Made by a program: the position numbers and the translations under genes. DNA of 64,000 nucleotides from Bradyrhizobium sp. CCGUVB4N (lineage in GTDB: Bacteria > Pseudomonadota > Alphaproteobacteria > Rhizobiales > Xanthobacteraceae). The stretch is from the NCBI RefSeq assembly GCF_024199945.1, contig NZ_JANADP010000001.1, positions 3,596,001 to 3,660,000 on the forward strand, written 5' to 3'. Below are positions 8,304-19,400 of the stretch, piece by piece; within the stretch, counting starts at the first letter, position 1; the number at the start of each line of letters is the position of its first letter. The notes under the pieces are model-generated. The model was not told the origin of the DNA. It saw only the letters and a program-made list of their open reading frames with translations, and did not search any database.

Positions 8304-9343
8304 TCGCGAATCTCGTCGGCGCGCACCAGCAGCGTGAACGGGATCGTCAGCCCGAGCGCGTTGGCAACGGTGCGGTTGATCAGGAGCTCGTATTTCCGCG
8401 GCGATTGCACCGGCAGATCGCCGGCCTTGGTGCCGCGCAGGATGAGATCGACGTAATCGGCCGAGCGCACCTCCAGCGTCGGCCCGTAGCTCATCAGCCC
8501 GCCGGCATCCATGAAGTAGTGGAACGGATAGATCATCGGCACGCGATATTTCGCGGCCGTTGCGACGATCGCCTGCCGGTTCACCACCAGAAAGCTGTCG
8601 ACGAGCGAGATCATCGCCGCCTTCGGCGGCTCGGCGAAACGGCTGATCGCGCCGTCGATTTCGGCGGCCGTGCTGATCGGCGTGACCACCACGGTCACGC
8701 CTGCGGCCGCGGCCTCCTGCTCGACGGAGTCGAGGTAGAAGCGCCCGGCGCGAGGCGTGCTCGCCGGATTGAACAGGACGCCGACGCGCTGGATATCCGG
8801 CACGGCCTCCCTGATCAGCTGAAGCCATTTGCCGCCCATCTCGGGCGTGCTGCTGGTGAAGCCCGTGATGTTGCCGCCGGGATGGGCGAGGCTCTGGACG
8901 AAGCCATTGCCGATGGGGTCGTTGGATGTCGCGAAAATGATCGGGATGGTCTTGGTGGCCGCCATGATGGCTGCGGTTTCGACGGTCGAGCCGGTGAGGA
9001 TGACATCCGGCTTGAGGTCGATGAGCTCCGTGACCGCGGCCTTCATCTTGTCCGGACCGCCGAAGCTCGAGCGGACCTCGAAACGGTAGTTGACCCCTTC
9101 GACCCAGCCACGCTGCCTCAGGCCGGCGATCAGCGCGCCGAGGCGCGTGGTCGAGCTTTCGGTCATGTTGCGTCTGGTCAGCTCGTCGTCGAGCGACAGG
9201 CTGGTGATCGAGGCGACGATTCGCATGCGATCCGACGTTGCGCCGAGCGCAAAGAAGCCCGCGGCGGTTGCGCCCGCAAGGCGAATGAAATCGCGGCGGG
9301 CGACCGCCGGCACAACGCTGGCAGGTGCGGGCCGTTCACTCAT
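8300..9343 (-). CDS. Tat-exported ABC-type solute-binding protein (COG2984/PF04392 type)
   Basis: A 347-residue periplasmic binding protein. A Tat signal (ARRDFIRLAGATAAGFFALG) follows the ATG at 9343, where I place the start. The two-lobe fold is indicated by LKPDVILTGSTVET, PIIFATSNDPIGNG, HPGGNITGF, VGVLFNP and the closing ALGLTIPFTLLVRADEI. No permease or ATPase gene is adjacent. Instead the stop codon overlaps the start of a Cache-domain hybrid kinase, so the protein may present a ligand to that sensor rather than (or as well as) feed an importer. The family is abundant in Bradyrhizobium and its ligands are mostly unknown. No strong Shine-Dalgarno sequence is visible upstream of the chosen start. 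Confidence 0.88.
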   Translation of the reverse strand: MSERPAPASVVPAVARRDFIRLAGATAAGFFALGATSDRMRIVASITSLSLDDELTRRNMTESSTTRLGALIAGLRQRGWVEGVNYRFEVRSSFGGPDKMKAAVTELIDLKPDVILTGSTVETAAIMAATKTIPIIFATSNDPIGNGFVQSLAHPGGNITGFTSSTPEMGGKWLQLIREAVPDIQRVGVLFNPASTPRAGRFYLDSVEQEAAAAGVTVVVTPISTAAEIDGAISRFAEPPKAAMISLVDSFLVVNRQAIVATAAKYRVPMIYPFHYFMDAGGLMSYGPTLEVRSADYVDLILRGTKAGDLPVQSPRKYELLINRTVANALGLTIPFTLLVRADEIRE

Positions 9344-9629
9344 GAAATGTTTCGCAAAAGTTGTCCCTGGCGTTGTGCATAACGCGAAAGCCTGGCGGCG
9401 ACAATTGATGAAAAAATGCGCTTGTGAACCTTCATTCGCAGCCACAGGGACCCCAATACCGTATTGCTACCTGAATCGCTGTTTCGGTTGATGTCTGCTC
9501 CGTGACGCCCTGTAAGGCCTTCTGGCATTGCAACATTTCCGTCTCGGTTGCGGACGGCGATTCGGGGAAGCCGATTTCGTAACTGCCGATTTTTGAGCTG
9601 TTGTTTCAGGTTTGTTTCGAAGGTTTACG

Positions 9630-10397
9630 ATGCGCAAAATCTACCTTGTCCCGGCCCTTGTCGGCCTTCTCACCATTGTTGCGGCCGGGCCGCTGGCGGC
9701 TCAAGGCGTGCAGGGCGCGGCGCCCAAGCAGAAGGCTGCGACGGCGCCGAAGGCGGTCGCGGCCGGTGCGTCGCCCGGCGCGGCAGCCCCTGCCAGTGCG
9801 GCACCTTCAGCCTCGAGCGAGGCCGCCACGGCGCCCGCCGACGACAAGACCAAGACGATCGACGGTTTCCGCTCCGCCAAGTTCGGCATGAACGAGGCCG
9901 ACGTGCGCGTGGCGATGACCAAGGATTTCAACCCGAAGGCCGACGCGATCAAGTCGCAGGACAATCCGTCCGAGCTGACCCATAGCGTGCTGCTGACCGT
10001 TCCGGATCTGCTGCCGAGCGGCGGCACCGCCGAGCTCTCCTACGTGTTCGGCTACAAGTCCAAGTCGCTGATCCAGATCGGCGCGGTCTGGTCCAAGGCG
10101 ACCGATGCGGCGCTGACGGCGGAGAAGCTGTTCTCCAACGCCAACATCCTGCGCGCGCACTTCCTCAGCGAGGGCTTCAAGCCCGACTCCATCGCGGTCA
10201 ACATGCCCGTCAACGGCGGCATCGTGATGTTCCGCGGCAGCGACGCCAAGGATCGTTCGGTGATCCTGCTGCTGCAGGGCACGTTCGAGAACAAGGAGAA
10301 CAACCAGCGCGTGCTCACGCCGACGAGCCTGCTGCTGTTCTACGTGGCCGACGCCAAGAGCCCCGACGTCTTCAAGCTTCCGCCCGGTCAGTTCTGA
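9630..10397 (+). CDS. Exported protein of unknown function upstream of the two-partner secretion pair
   Basis: 255 residues. A signal peptide (MRKIYLVPALVGLLTIVAAGPLAAQ) is followed by a low-complexity Ala/Pro/Ser linker to about residue 72, then a compact domain beginning IDGFRSAKFGMNEADVR. The domain has no cysteine and no motif I recognise; the FGM-x-E-x-D-V pattern resembles the opening of small periplasmic proteins that measure a mature-domain repeat, but that is weak. The ATG at 9630 is preferred over an upstream frame start at 9612 because GAAGG precedes it and the signal peptide begins there. It is 71 bp upstream of tpsA in the same direction, so co-transcription and an accessory role in exoprotein export or surface display are plausible but unproven. 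Confidence 0.8.
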   Translation: MRKIYLVPALVGLLTIVAAGPLAAQGVQGAAPKQKAATAPKAVAAGASPGAAAPASAAPSASSEAATAPADDKTKTIDGFRSAKFGMNEADVRVAMTKDFNPKADAIKSQDNPSELTHSVLLTVPDLLPSGGTAELSYVFGYKSKSLIQIGAVWSKATDAALTAEKLFSNANILRAHFLSEGFKPDSIAVNMPVNGGIVMFRGSDAKDRSVILLLQGTFENKENNQRVLTPTSLLLFYVADAKSPDVFKLPPGQF

Positions 10398-10468
10398 TCC
10401 GGGACGATCTCACATCATTCTCCCACGCGGTTGTGGATCGGCGCCAATGCCGATGAAGAGGATCTGAA

Positions 10469-13400
10469 ATGCGCGGACCGTCTGCGAGGCGAGACAACAA
10501 CGAACGGATGCTGCAGGGACTTGCACGCTTCCGTTCGATGTCGCTGCTCTGCGCGATGCAGATGGTCTTCCTGCCGGTGTTCAGCGTCCGCCTGCAGGCG
10601 CAGACGGCGAACGTCATCGTTCCGGACGGCCGCACCGGCACCGCCTTGCAGACCTCCGGCGGCGTCACCAACGTCACGACGTCGACGGTGGCGGGCGTCA
10701 ACGCCTTCAACTCGTTCTCGCAGTTCAGCGTCGGGCAGGGCAACACCGTCAATCTGCAGCTGCCGACCGGCACGCAGAACCTGGTCAACATCGTTCGCGA
10801 CGCGCCGGTCTACGTCAACGGCACGCTGAACTCCTACATGAATGGTGCCATCGGCGGTAACGTCTACTTCGCCGATCCCAAGGGCTTCGTCGTCGGCCGC
10901 AGCGGCACGGTGAATGTCGGCAGCCTCAACGTCTCGACGCCGACGCGCGAGTTCACTGACAGCCTGATCGGACCCGGAGGGGCGATCAACGGCACGGCGG
11001 TCGGCAATCTGATGGCGGGCTCGTTCCCGGTGTCGCCGGACGGCAATGTCAGGATCTACGGCCGGATCAACGCCATCGACGGCGTCCGCCTGACCGGGCA
11101 GAACGTCCTCGTCGGCGGCGCAAGCCAGCGCGACATCGCCAATCTCGATCACGCCGCGAAGTTCGCGGCCTCCGTCAATTCGAAGGGCCTGCGCAGCGCC
11201 AGCGCCATCACCGTGAGCAACGGCTCGATCCACATCGGGGCCGTCAACAACGCAACCGTCAACGGACGGCTGACGGCGCGCAGCAAGACCACGACGCCGA
11301 GCACGATTGCGGTCGTGGCCGGCAACAACGCCGAGATCGGCAAGAATGCGAAGCTGAGCACGGCGAGCCGAACCGGCGATGCCGGCGGTGTCCTCGTCAA
11401 GGCCGGCAACGACCTGACCGTGAAGAGCGGTGCGGCGATCAACGCCGGCTCGAAGACGGGCAATGCGGGCCTGGTCGAGCTCAGCGGAAACGGCGTCATC
11501 GACATCGGCAGCGGTGTCTCCATCAACCTCAGCGCGCCGAACGGCAAGGCGGGCACGCTGGTGATCGACCCGACCGATGTGGTGATCGGCGATGCGGGCC
11601 AGGGCGACGCCGGCGTGACCCTGTCGAACACGTCCGTCGCCAACGCCATCGCAGCGCTGAGCGCCGGTGCGACTTACGTCGTCCAGGCGGACAATTCGAT
11701 TACGCTCGCCGCGCACGCCGTGATCGATGCCCGCCGTCTCGACGTCAACGGTCATTCGACCGGCAATGCCAACAATGTCGAGCTCGACGCGAAAACGATC
11801 TCCATCGTCGACGGCGCGAAGATTCTGGCCCAGGCGGTCAATTCCGGCACCAGCTACACCGACGGTAGCGTCACCCTCGCGGCGACGGCCAGCCAGACCC
11901 TGGTGTCCGGCCACGCCTATGCGACGACGGGCATCACGGTCGATGGCCAGATCACCGGCGGAAACATCAGCATCGGCGCGACCTCGACGGCCGTGTCGAA
12001 CATGCTGAGCTCGACGGCCGGTCTTTTCGCGATGCTCGGCGAGACCGTCGCCGGGCTGAACCTCGGCGTCAATGCCGGCTATGTCGCCGCGAGCGCGACG
12101 GCCAACGTTGCCATCAATGGTCATGCCAATATTTCCGCGAGCGGCAACGTCCTGATCACCGCGACCGGGTCGGAAACGGCGGCGGATCCGGTGCTCGCAT
12201 CCACGATCGGCGGCGGTCTTCCGTTCGGCGCTTCGGCCGTGGTCGGCAACGTCATCGGCAACGTTTCCGCCAACGTCGCCAGCAACGCGACCATTTCGGC
12301 CGGCGGCTACCTGAACATCACCTCCACCAACAACGCCACGGTGAACGTCGCCGCGATCGCGGCAACCACCAGCGCGGCCGTGGTGGCGACGTTCGCCTAT
12401 ACCAACGCCTCGGTGACGACCAACGCGAATGTCGAGACCGGCGCCCATCTGAGCGCGGGGACGGCGAGCGGTTCGGCCGGCGGCCTTGCCATCTACGCGA
12501 CCAACAACAACAGCTTCTCGACATCGGCGACATCGGTCGCGCTGGATAATCCTGCGCTCAACGGCAATGTCGGCGGCGCGATGGCGATGAGCAACATCAA
12601 CACCTCCGCCAACGCCACGCTGGGATCATCGCTGGGAACCAGCGCCAATCCGATGACCGGCCCGGTGACGGTCAATGCCGTCTCGAACACCACGTCGAAC
12701 TCGACAATGGCGTCGACCATCACCGGCACGCCCACGCTGATCGCGGGCCTGCAGGGTGTTCTGGCCGTCGGCTCCGCGCCGACCAGCATCATCGTGTCGC
12801 AGATGACCAGCACGCTGCTCACGGCCGATTTGAATCTCAAGGCCTCCGCGGCGCTCACGCTCGCCAACAGCACCGAAAATGCCACGGCGGCGATCGCGAC
12901 CAATCCAAACGGCGGCGCGCCGTCGATCTACACGACCGGCAACGTCGCGGTGGTCTCCAACGTGACCGACGTCGGCGTGCGCAACAACTCGACGACGGCG
13001 GCGATCACCTCGAGCCCGATCAACGGCCAGTCCTACGCGGTCAGCGCGGCCGTGGCCTGGGGCAACTACACCCACAATTCGAATGCCTATATCGGCGAAG
13101 GCGTGACCATCAATGCGCCGAACATCGGCGTCGCTGCAAACACCTCGATGCCGATCACCAACACCTGGACCCAATGGGCCGGGTTGACCGAGGTGTTGAG
13201 CCATCTCAACGGCAGTCTTGGCGTCAGCGGCAACATCATCACCAGCTACGCGAACGCAGGCGCCGACGCAGGCGACACGCTCGGAATTTCCGGCTCGCTG
13301 AACAATTTCATCGTCCACAACAACACCACGGCATGGGTCGCGACCGACGCCAACCTGAATGCGACCTGCACCGTCGCGTCGTGCGGCAGCGGCGCGTGGA

Positions 13401-16400
13401 CGGCCAACCTCAACAACGGCACCCAGGCTTTCGACGCGACGCTTGCCGTCACGGCCAACTCCTATACCGCCTCGATCGACGTCGCCGGCAACATCGGCAC
13501 GTTCGGCTTCATCGGCAACACGTCCGGCGGCTCGTCGTTCGGCGGCTCGCTCAATCTGGTCCAGCTCTCCAACAACACCATCGCCGGCGTCGCCGCCAAT
13601 GCGACGGTGAAGGCGAACGACAACATCTCGGTCGAAGCCGTCACGACCGATCAGTTCTTCGGTGTCGCGCCGACGTCGGGCAAGGCCCAGGGTTCGCTGG
13701 CGCTGAACGGCATCACCTCGATTGCGCTGGTCGACAACACGACCCATGCTTCGATCGGTGCAGGCGCGACCGTGGAGGCGCCGACCGTCAACATCTATGC
13801 CGCCCAGGACCTGTCGATGCTGTCGATCGCTGGCGCGGTCTCGATCAGCGCCAACTCGGCGGTCGGTCTCGCCGTCGCCTATCTCGGGGCGACCGCCGAC
13901 ACCGCTGCCTATATCGGCGACAACAGCAGCGATATCCGGGGCGGTGCCTTCAACGTCGACGATCCTTTCTCGGGAACCAGCGGCGGCAGCGGCTCGGTGA
14001 AGGCCGACAACCTGATCATTTCCGCGACGACGTCCGGACGCATCACGGCGGCCTCGATCGCGGCAGCGATCTCGGAGCCGGGCGTGTCCAGCTTCGCGAC
14101 CAAGGCGGGGGCGGTGACGTCGGCCGCAACCGGCGGTACCGCGGGCGTTGCAGCCGGTGCGAGTCAAGTCGGTGCGAAGTCCGGATCGAGCACCAGCGGC
14201 TTCAGCATCGATCTCGCCGGCAGCTCCTCGGTGAGCGATGTCTCGCTCGGCACCAGCGCCTATATCAAGAACGCCGGGACGATCGACAAATACACCACGA
14301 CGAGCCTGGTGAGCACCAAGACACTGGTCCAGGCGCTCAACGACACCATTCTGGACAATGGCTCCGGCTCGGCTGCGGCCAACATGGCCGGGAGCGAGGG
14401 ATCGACCAGCGTGGCCGTCGGCGGCGCCATCGCCTCGGCGATGTCCAGCAACCACACGCTCGCCTATATCTACGGCACGACGCTGAACAATCAGGATACC
14501 TTGAAGGTCATGGCGCTCAATGGCGGCTCCGAGACCGTCGTCGCGCTGGGCATCTCGGGATCGAAGGCCAATTCCGCCTCGTTGTCGGCCTCGGTCGGCA
14601 TCATTACCGACAGCGCCAATGCCTATATCGAGAACTCGACCGTCACGGGCCGGACGGGCGTGGTCAACCGCACCCTCGAGGTCGACGCCTACCAGACCAC
14701 GAACATCGCGATCGGCGGCGGCGTGCTCTATTTCTCGGGTGGCAAGGCGGGTGTCGGTATCGCGCTGACCTATGCCTCGATCTCCGATCCGACGAGCGGG
14801 AAGGCGACTGACGCCCACATCCTCTCGAGCTCGATCTCCAATTACGACACGTTGCAGGTGCTCGCCGACAATGCCAGCGTGATCGCGGCCGGCGCGGCGT
14901 CGGGCGGCGCGTCGACGAACGGCAATTCGCTGACCGGTGCCATCGTGGTTGACGAGATATCGCCGACCACGACGGCCTATATCGACAGCGGTGCGACGGT
15001 CAGCATCAATGTCGGGTCGATCACGGTGATCGCCGACAGCGGCGACGTGTCAGCGCTGGACACCGCGCTCGGAAATCTGGTCAAGAAGTCGAACAACGGG
15101 CTCCTCGCGTCGGACACCTGTACGACCCACGGCGGCACCGGAGGGCAGAACTGCGTCGACTTCAGTGCGGCCGCGCTCAATGGGGGGGTGGGTAACGGAC
15201 CAGGCGGCGGCATCGTTTCCGTCGCCGGCGTCATCGAGGCCGCCAAGAACGATATCGGCGCTTCGCTGGTCTACGACACCATCGCGACGACGCATTCGGC
15301 CTACATTGCCAACGTGCTGACGACTGCGGTCGGCCGCGTCAATGTGACCGCAACCGACTCCTCGGCGATCCAGTCGGTCACCCTCGGCATCGGCGCGGCC
15401 AGCGGGCAGTTCGCCGGTACCGCGGCGCTGACGATCAGCTCGATCACCAACACCGTTTCGGCCGGCATCGGCAAGAGCCAGTCGAACTCCACGAGTTCGA
15501 CCGTGTCGGCCGGCTCCGTGACGATCAACGCGACCGACAATTCCAAGATCACCGGTTCGGCTGCAGTCGCCGCGATCGCGCCGAATGGCGGAAACGCCGC
15601 GGGTCTGGCGCTCGTCAACAGCAATATTGCCAACAATGTCAGCGCCGGCATCACCGGTTCGAAGGTGACCTCGACAGGCACCGTCGCCCTCGGCGCAAGC
15701 TCGAACGCCACGATCTCGACCGTCGCCGTCGGTATCGCGATCTCCTCGCAGGTCGGCCTCGCAGGCTCGGTCGCGACGAACCTGATGGGGACCAACGTCA
15801 CTGCCAGCATCACCGACAGTGCCGCGCTGGGCGCCACCAAGGGATCCGACGTCATCGCCAACAACAACGTCGCGGTGATCGCAAGCAACACGGACAACGT
15901 TGTCGTGTCCGCCGGCGCGCTCTCGATCTCCAAGGGCCCGGCCGGCGGCGCCGGCTCGATGGTGACGAACCAGATCACCGGCGGCACCTCGGCGTATATC
16001 AGCGGAGCAAACACCAAGGTCGACGCGCTCGGAACCAGCTCGACCGACACGCTGTCGGTCAATAGCGGTACGCTGGCGCATGCGAACGATCTCAGCGGCT
16101 TCCAGGCGCCGACCGACCACACGCCCGATCTGAGCGAGATCCAGGACACGGTGAAGGGCCTCGCCGTGGTCGCGAGCTCGCACCAGGCCGTCGTGACCAA
16201 TGTCATGACGATCGCAGCCGGCACCGGCATCTCGATCATGGTCAATCCGATCACTTCGGTGCTGAGCGGGTCGACCACCGCCTATATCGACAGCGCCAGC
16301 ATCGACACGCGCCTGACCAGCGCGGGGCTGCTGCCGCAGATCGACGTCGCGGCCTCGAGCTTCTCCTATTCCGGCGCGTTCGGCGCCGGCATCGTGCCCC

Positions 16401-19400
16401 CGACCGGCACCGGCGGTGGCGGCGCGACCGTCATCTCGACGACGATGTCGCGCACCACGATGGCGTATGTCACCAATTCGACCGTCGGCAGTCTGTCGTC
16501 GACGCCGTCCGCGACCGTCGGCGCCGTCACCGTGAAGGCCAATGCCGAGCAGGATGCGTCCTCGATCGGCGTCGGCTTCAACACCGGCTCGGTCGCCCTG
16601 AATGTCTTTACGGCGACCACCGAGGCCTATGTCGACGGTGGCGCGATGACGGCGTCGTCGCTCACCGTGAATGCCATGGACACCACCGCCATCTATTCGG
16701 CGGGCGGCTCGGCGGCCTATGGCAGCCAGGCGGCGGTCTCTGCGGCCTTCCTGGTCCAGGTCTCGGCGAACCGGACCGAGGCCTATGTTGGCGACGAGTT
16801 CTACTATCATGGCGGCAACACGACGCACACGACCGCGCTCAATCTGAGCGGCGCGCTCGACGTCGAGGCCAACACGGTCGATCGCTTCCAGGCCTATTCG
16901 GTCGGCGGCTCGCTCGCGACCGGATCGGCCGCGATCGCCGGCATGGCGAACATCGAGATCGCCAACAACACCACCATCGCCGGTGTCTACGACACCACGC
17001 TGCGATCGCCGACGGGTGGTGCGGCCGGCGCCGTCACCGTCGGCGCGAACGAGGATGTCGAGATCAAGGAGATCGCCGGCGCGATCGCGATCGGTGCCAG
17101 CGGCTCCGGCGTCGGTATCGGCGCGGCCGCCAACGTGCTCGTCTTCAAGAGCCAGACCACTGCGGAAATCAACAACAGCGACCTGAATTCCTCCGGCGCG
17201 ATCAATGTCGATGCGCTCAGCACCAAGGAAGTGTTGTCCTACGCGGTCACCGCGGGCGTTGGCGGCAGCGTCGGCATCGGCGCGACGGTCGGCGTCATCA
17301 TCATCGGCTCCAACACCGCCGATGCCGATACGCAGCAGCAGGAAACCGGGCAGCTCGATCAGCGCGACAGCAATGGCCACAACAACGGCACCATCACGGC
17401 CGTCAACAACAGCACCAGCAATTCGCACGGCAGCGATGCCGTCGCGAGCGGCACCGCCGGCAATCCGAACAATGCGCATGTCACCTCGACCTACGACGTC
17501 AGCACGGTGCTGGCTGGCGGCTCCGACGGCGTCACGGCGCAGATCGCGGGCGGCAGTGCTATTTCGACGACGCAGGTCAACGTCGGCGCCACCAGCGCGA
17601 ACGCGACCAAGATGTATTTGCTCGGCGCCGGCTTCGGCAAGAATGTCGGCATCGGTGCCGGCATCGGCTACACCAGTGTCAGCAGCAACGTGACGGCCAA
17701 TCTGAGCTCGGCCGTCACCGCGCCGTCCGTCATGGTGGCCGCGGTGGTCAAGGACGCCAGCGGCGGGGCCTATGGCGGCCAGACCATCAACACCGAGGCG
17801 ATCGCGGGCGGAGCGGGACTTTACTTCGGCGCGGATGCCGCGGTGGCGATCGGCAACGTCTCAAATCACGTGAAGGCAGAGCTCGGCGGCTCCGTGACCG
17901 GGACGGGCGGCGCCGGTGTCGCCGTGATGGCGCAGGATTCCACGACCCAGATCGTCTTCACCGGCGGTGTCACCGCCGGCGCCGCGGCGGTCGGCGCCTC
18001 GGTCTCGACGGCGAGCCGGTCGAGCACGGTCTCGGCAGATGTGCTGCAGGGGGCCGACATCAATACCTCGACGCTCGCGGTCGGTGCGCAAGGCGCGGGC
18101 ACCTTGACCACGACGGCAACTGCGCTCGGCGGCGGTATCGTCGCGGGCGTCGGTGCGGACGCCGAGGCCCATGAGAATTCGAGCGTGACCGCCGATATCG
18201 GCGCGGGCGCGACGATCGCGACGTCAGCGACCGGGCTCGGCACGCTGGTGTCGGCGTCGATCACGCCCAATTTGTCGAGCAGCGCGATCGGCGTCTCGGT
18301 CGGCGGCGGTGCGGTCGGCGTCGCCGTCGCCCAGTCGACGGTCGGCGCCCAGGTCACGGCCGATATCGGCAACGACGCCATCTTCTCAGGCGGCGCGGTC
18401 TCCGTGGCCGCCATGGCGCTGGTCCCGACGGGCGGCACGACGACCTACGCCTGGGCACTCGCAGGCGGTGGCGGATCGCTGATCGGTGCCCAGGGCAGCT
18501 ACGCCAAAGCTTCGGAGAATGCGACGGTCAACGCCTATGGCGGGACCGGAATTACGCTTCCCGACGCAGACGTGACCATTGCAGCCCAAAACGACAGCGC
18601 CCAGTACGCGAAGGCAACCGGCCTTTCGAGCGGCTTCCTGGCCTTGGGCGCGAGCGTCGCGCAGGTCTCGTCCAGCGCGCACACCTACGCCTATCTCGGG
18701 GCGGGCGCGATCACGTCGGCGGCCAACACCGGTATTCTCCAGATCCTCGCGACCGGCGTCGATGTCAACGCCGCCGACGCGATCGTCGGCGCAGGCGGCA
18801 CCTATGCGGGTGCCGCGGCGGTGGCGACCACCAGTTCGACTGCGACCACCCAGGCGCGGATGGACGGCAACGGGGCCGACGACACACTCTATTTTGGCGG
18901 CCTCAAAGTGAGCGCCAAGCACACCACGAATTACGGCGCCAGCGGCGATGCCTACCAGGCCTCCACCGCCGGCGTCTCCGGTGGCAGCGCGCAAAACACC
19001 GTCACCACAGACACGACCGCTGAGATCGGCACGCACCTGATCATCAATTCCGCCGGTGGTAACATGACTGTCATCTCCAATGACATCGTCAATCAGGCCG
19101 GCGGCGGCGCGCGGTCGGGTTCGGGCGGCATGTTCGCGGGCGCCGCGGCGCTCAGCAACTCGACCGTCACCCAGACCGTCACCACCAATATCGATGCTGG
19201 GACGGTCCTGAGCCTCAACGACGATCCGCGGACGTCGAACGGGGTGATCAACATCGAGGCCTACAACACGCTGAATACGAACGACACGGTGAGCCTGGCG
19301 ACGGCCGCGCTCTTCGCCGGCGGCGGCGCCGAGTCCGACATGACGGCGAACGCCACGCTCCAGGTCAATATCAATGCCCGTGAGCTCTTCAGCGCCGGCA

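Noticed and set aside
8304..8828. N-terminal extension of the hybrid kinase frame by about 175 codons
   Set aside because: It lies wholly inside the coding sequence of the solute-binding protein in another frame and its translation is Arg-rich shadow sequence; the GTG at 8303 directly precedes a natural transmembrane N-terminus.
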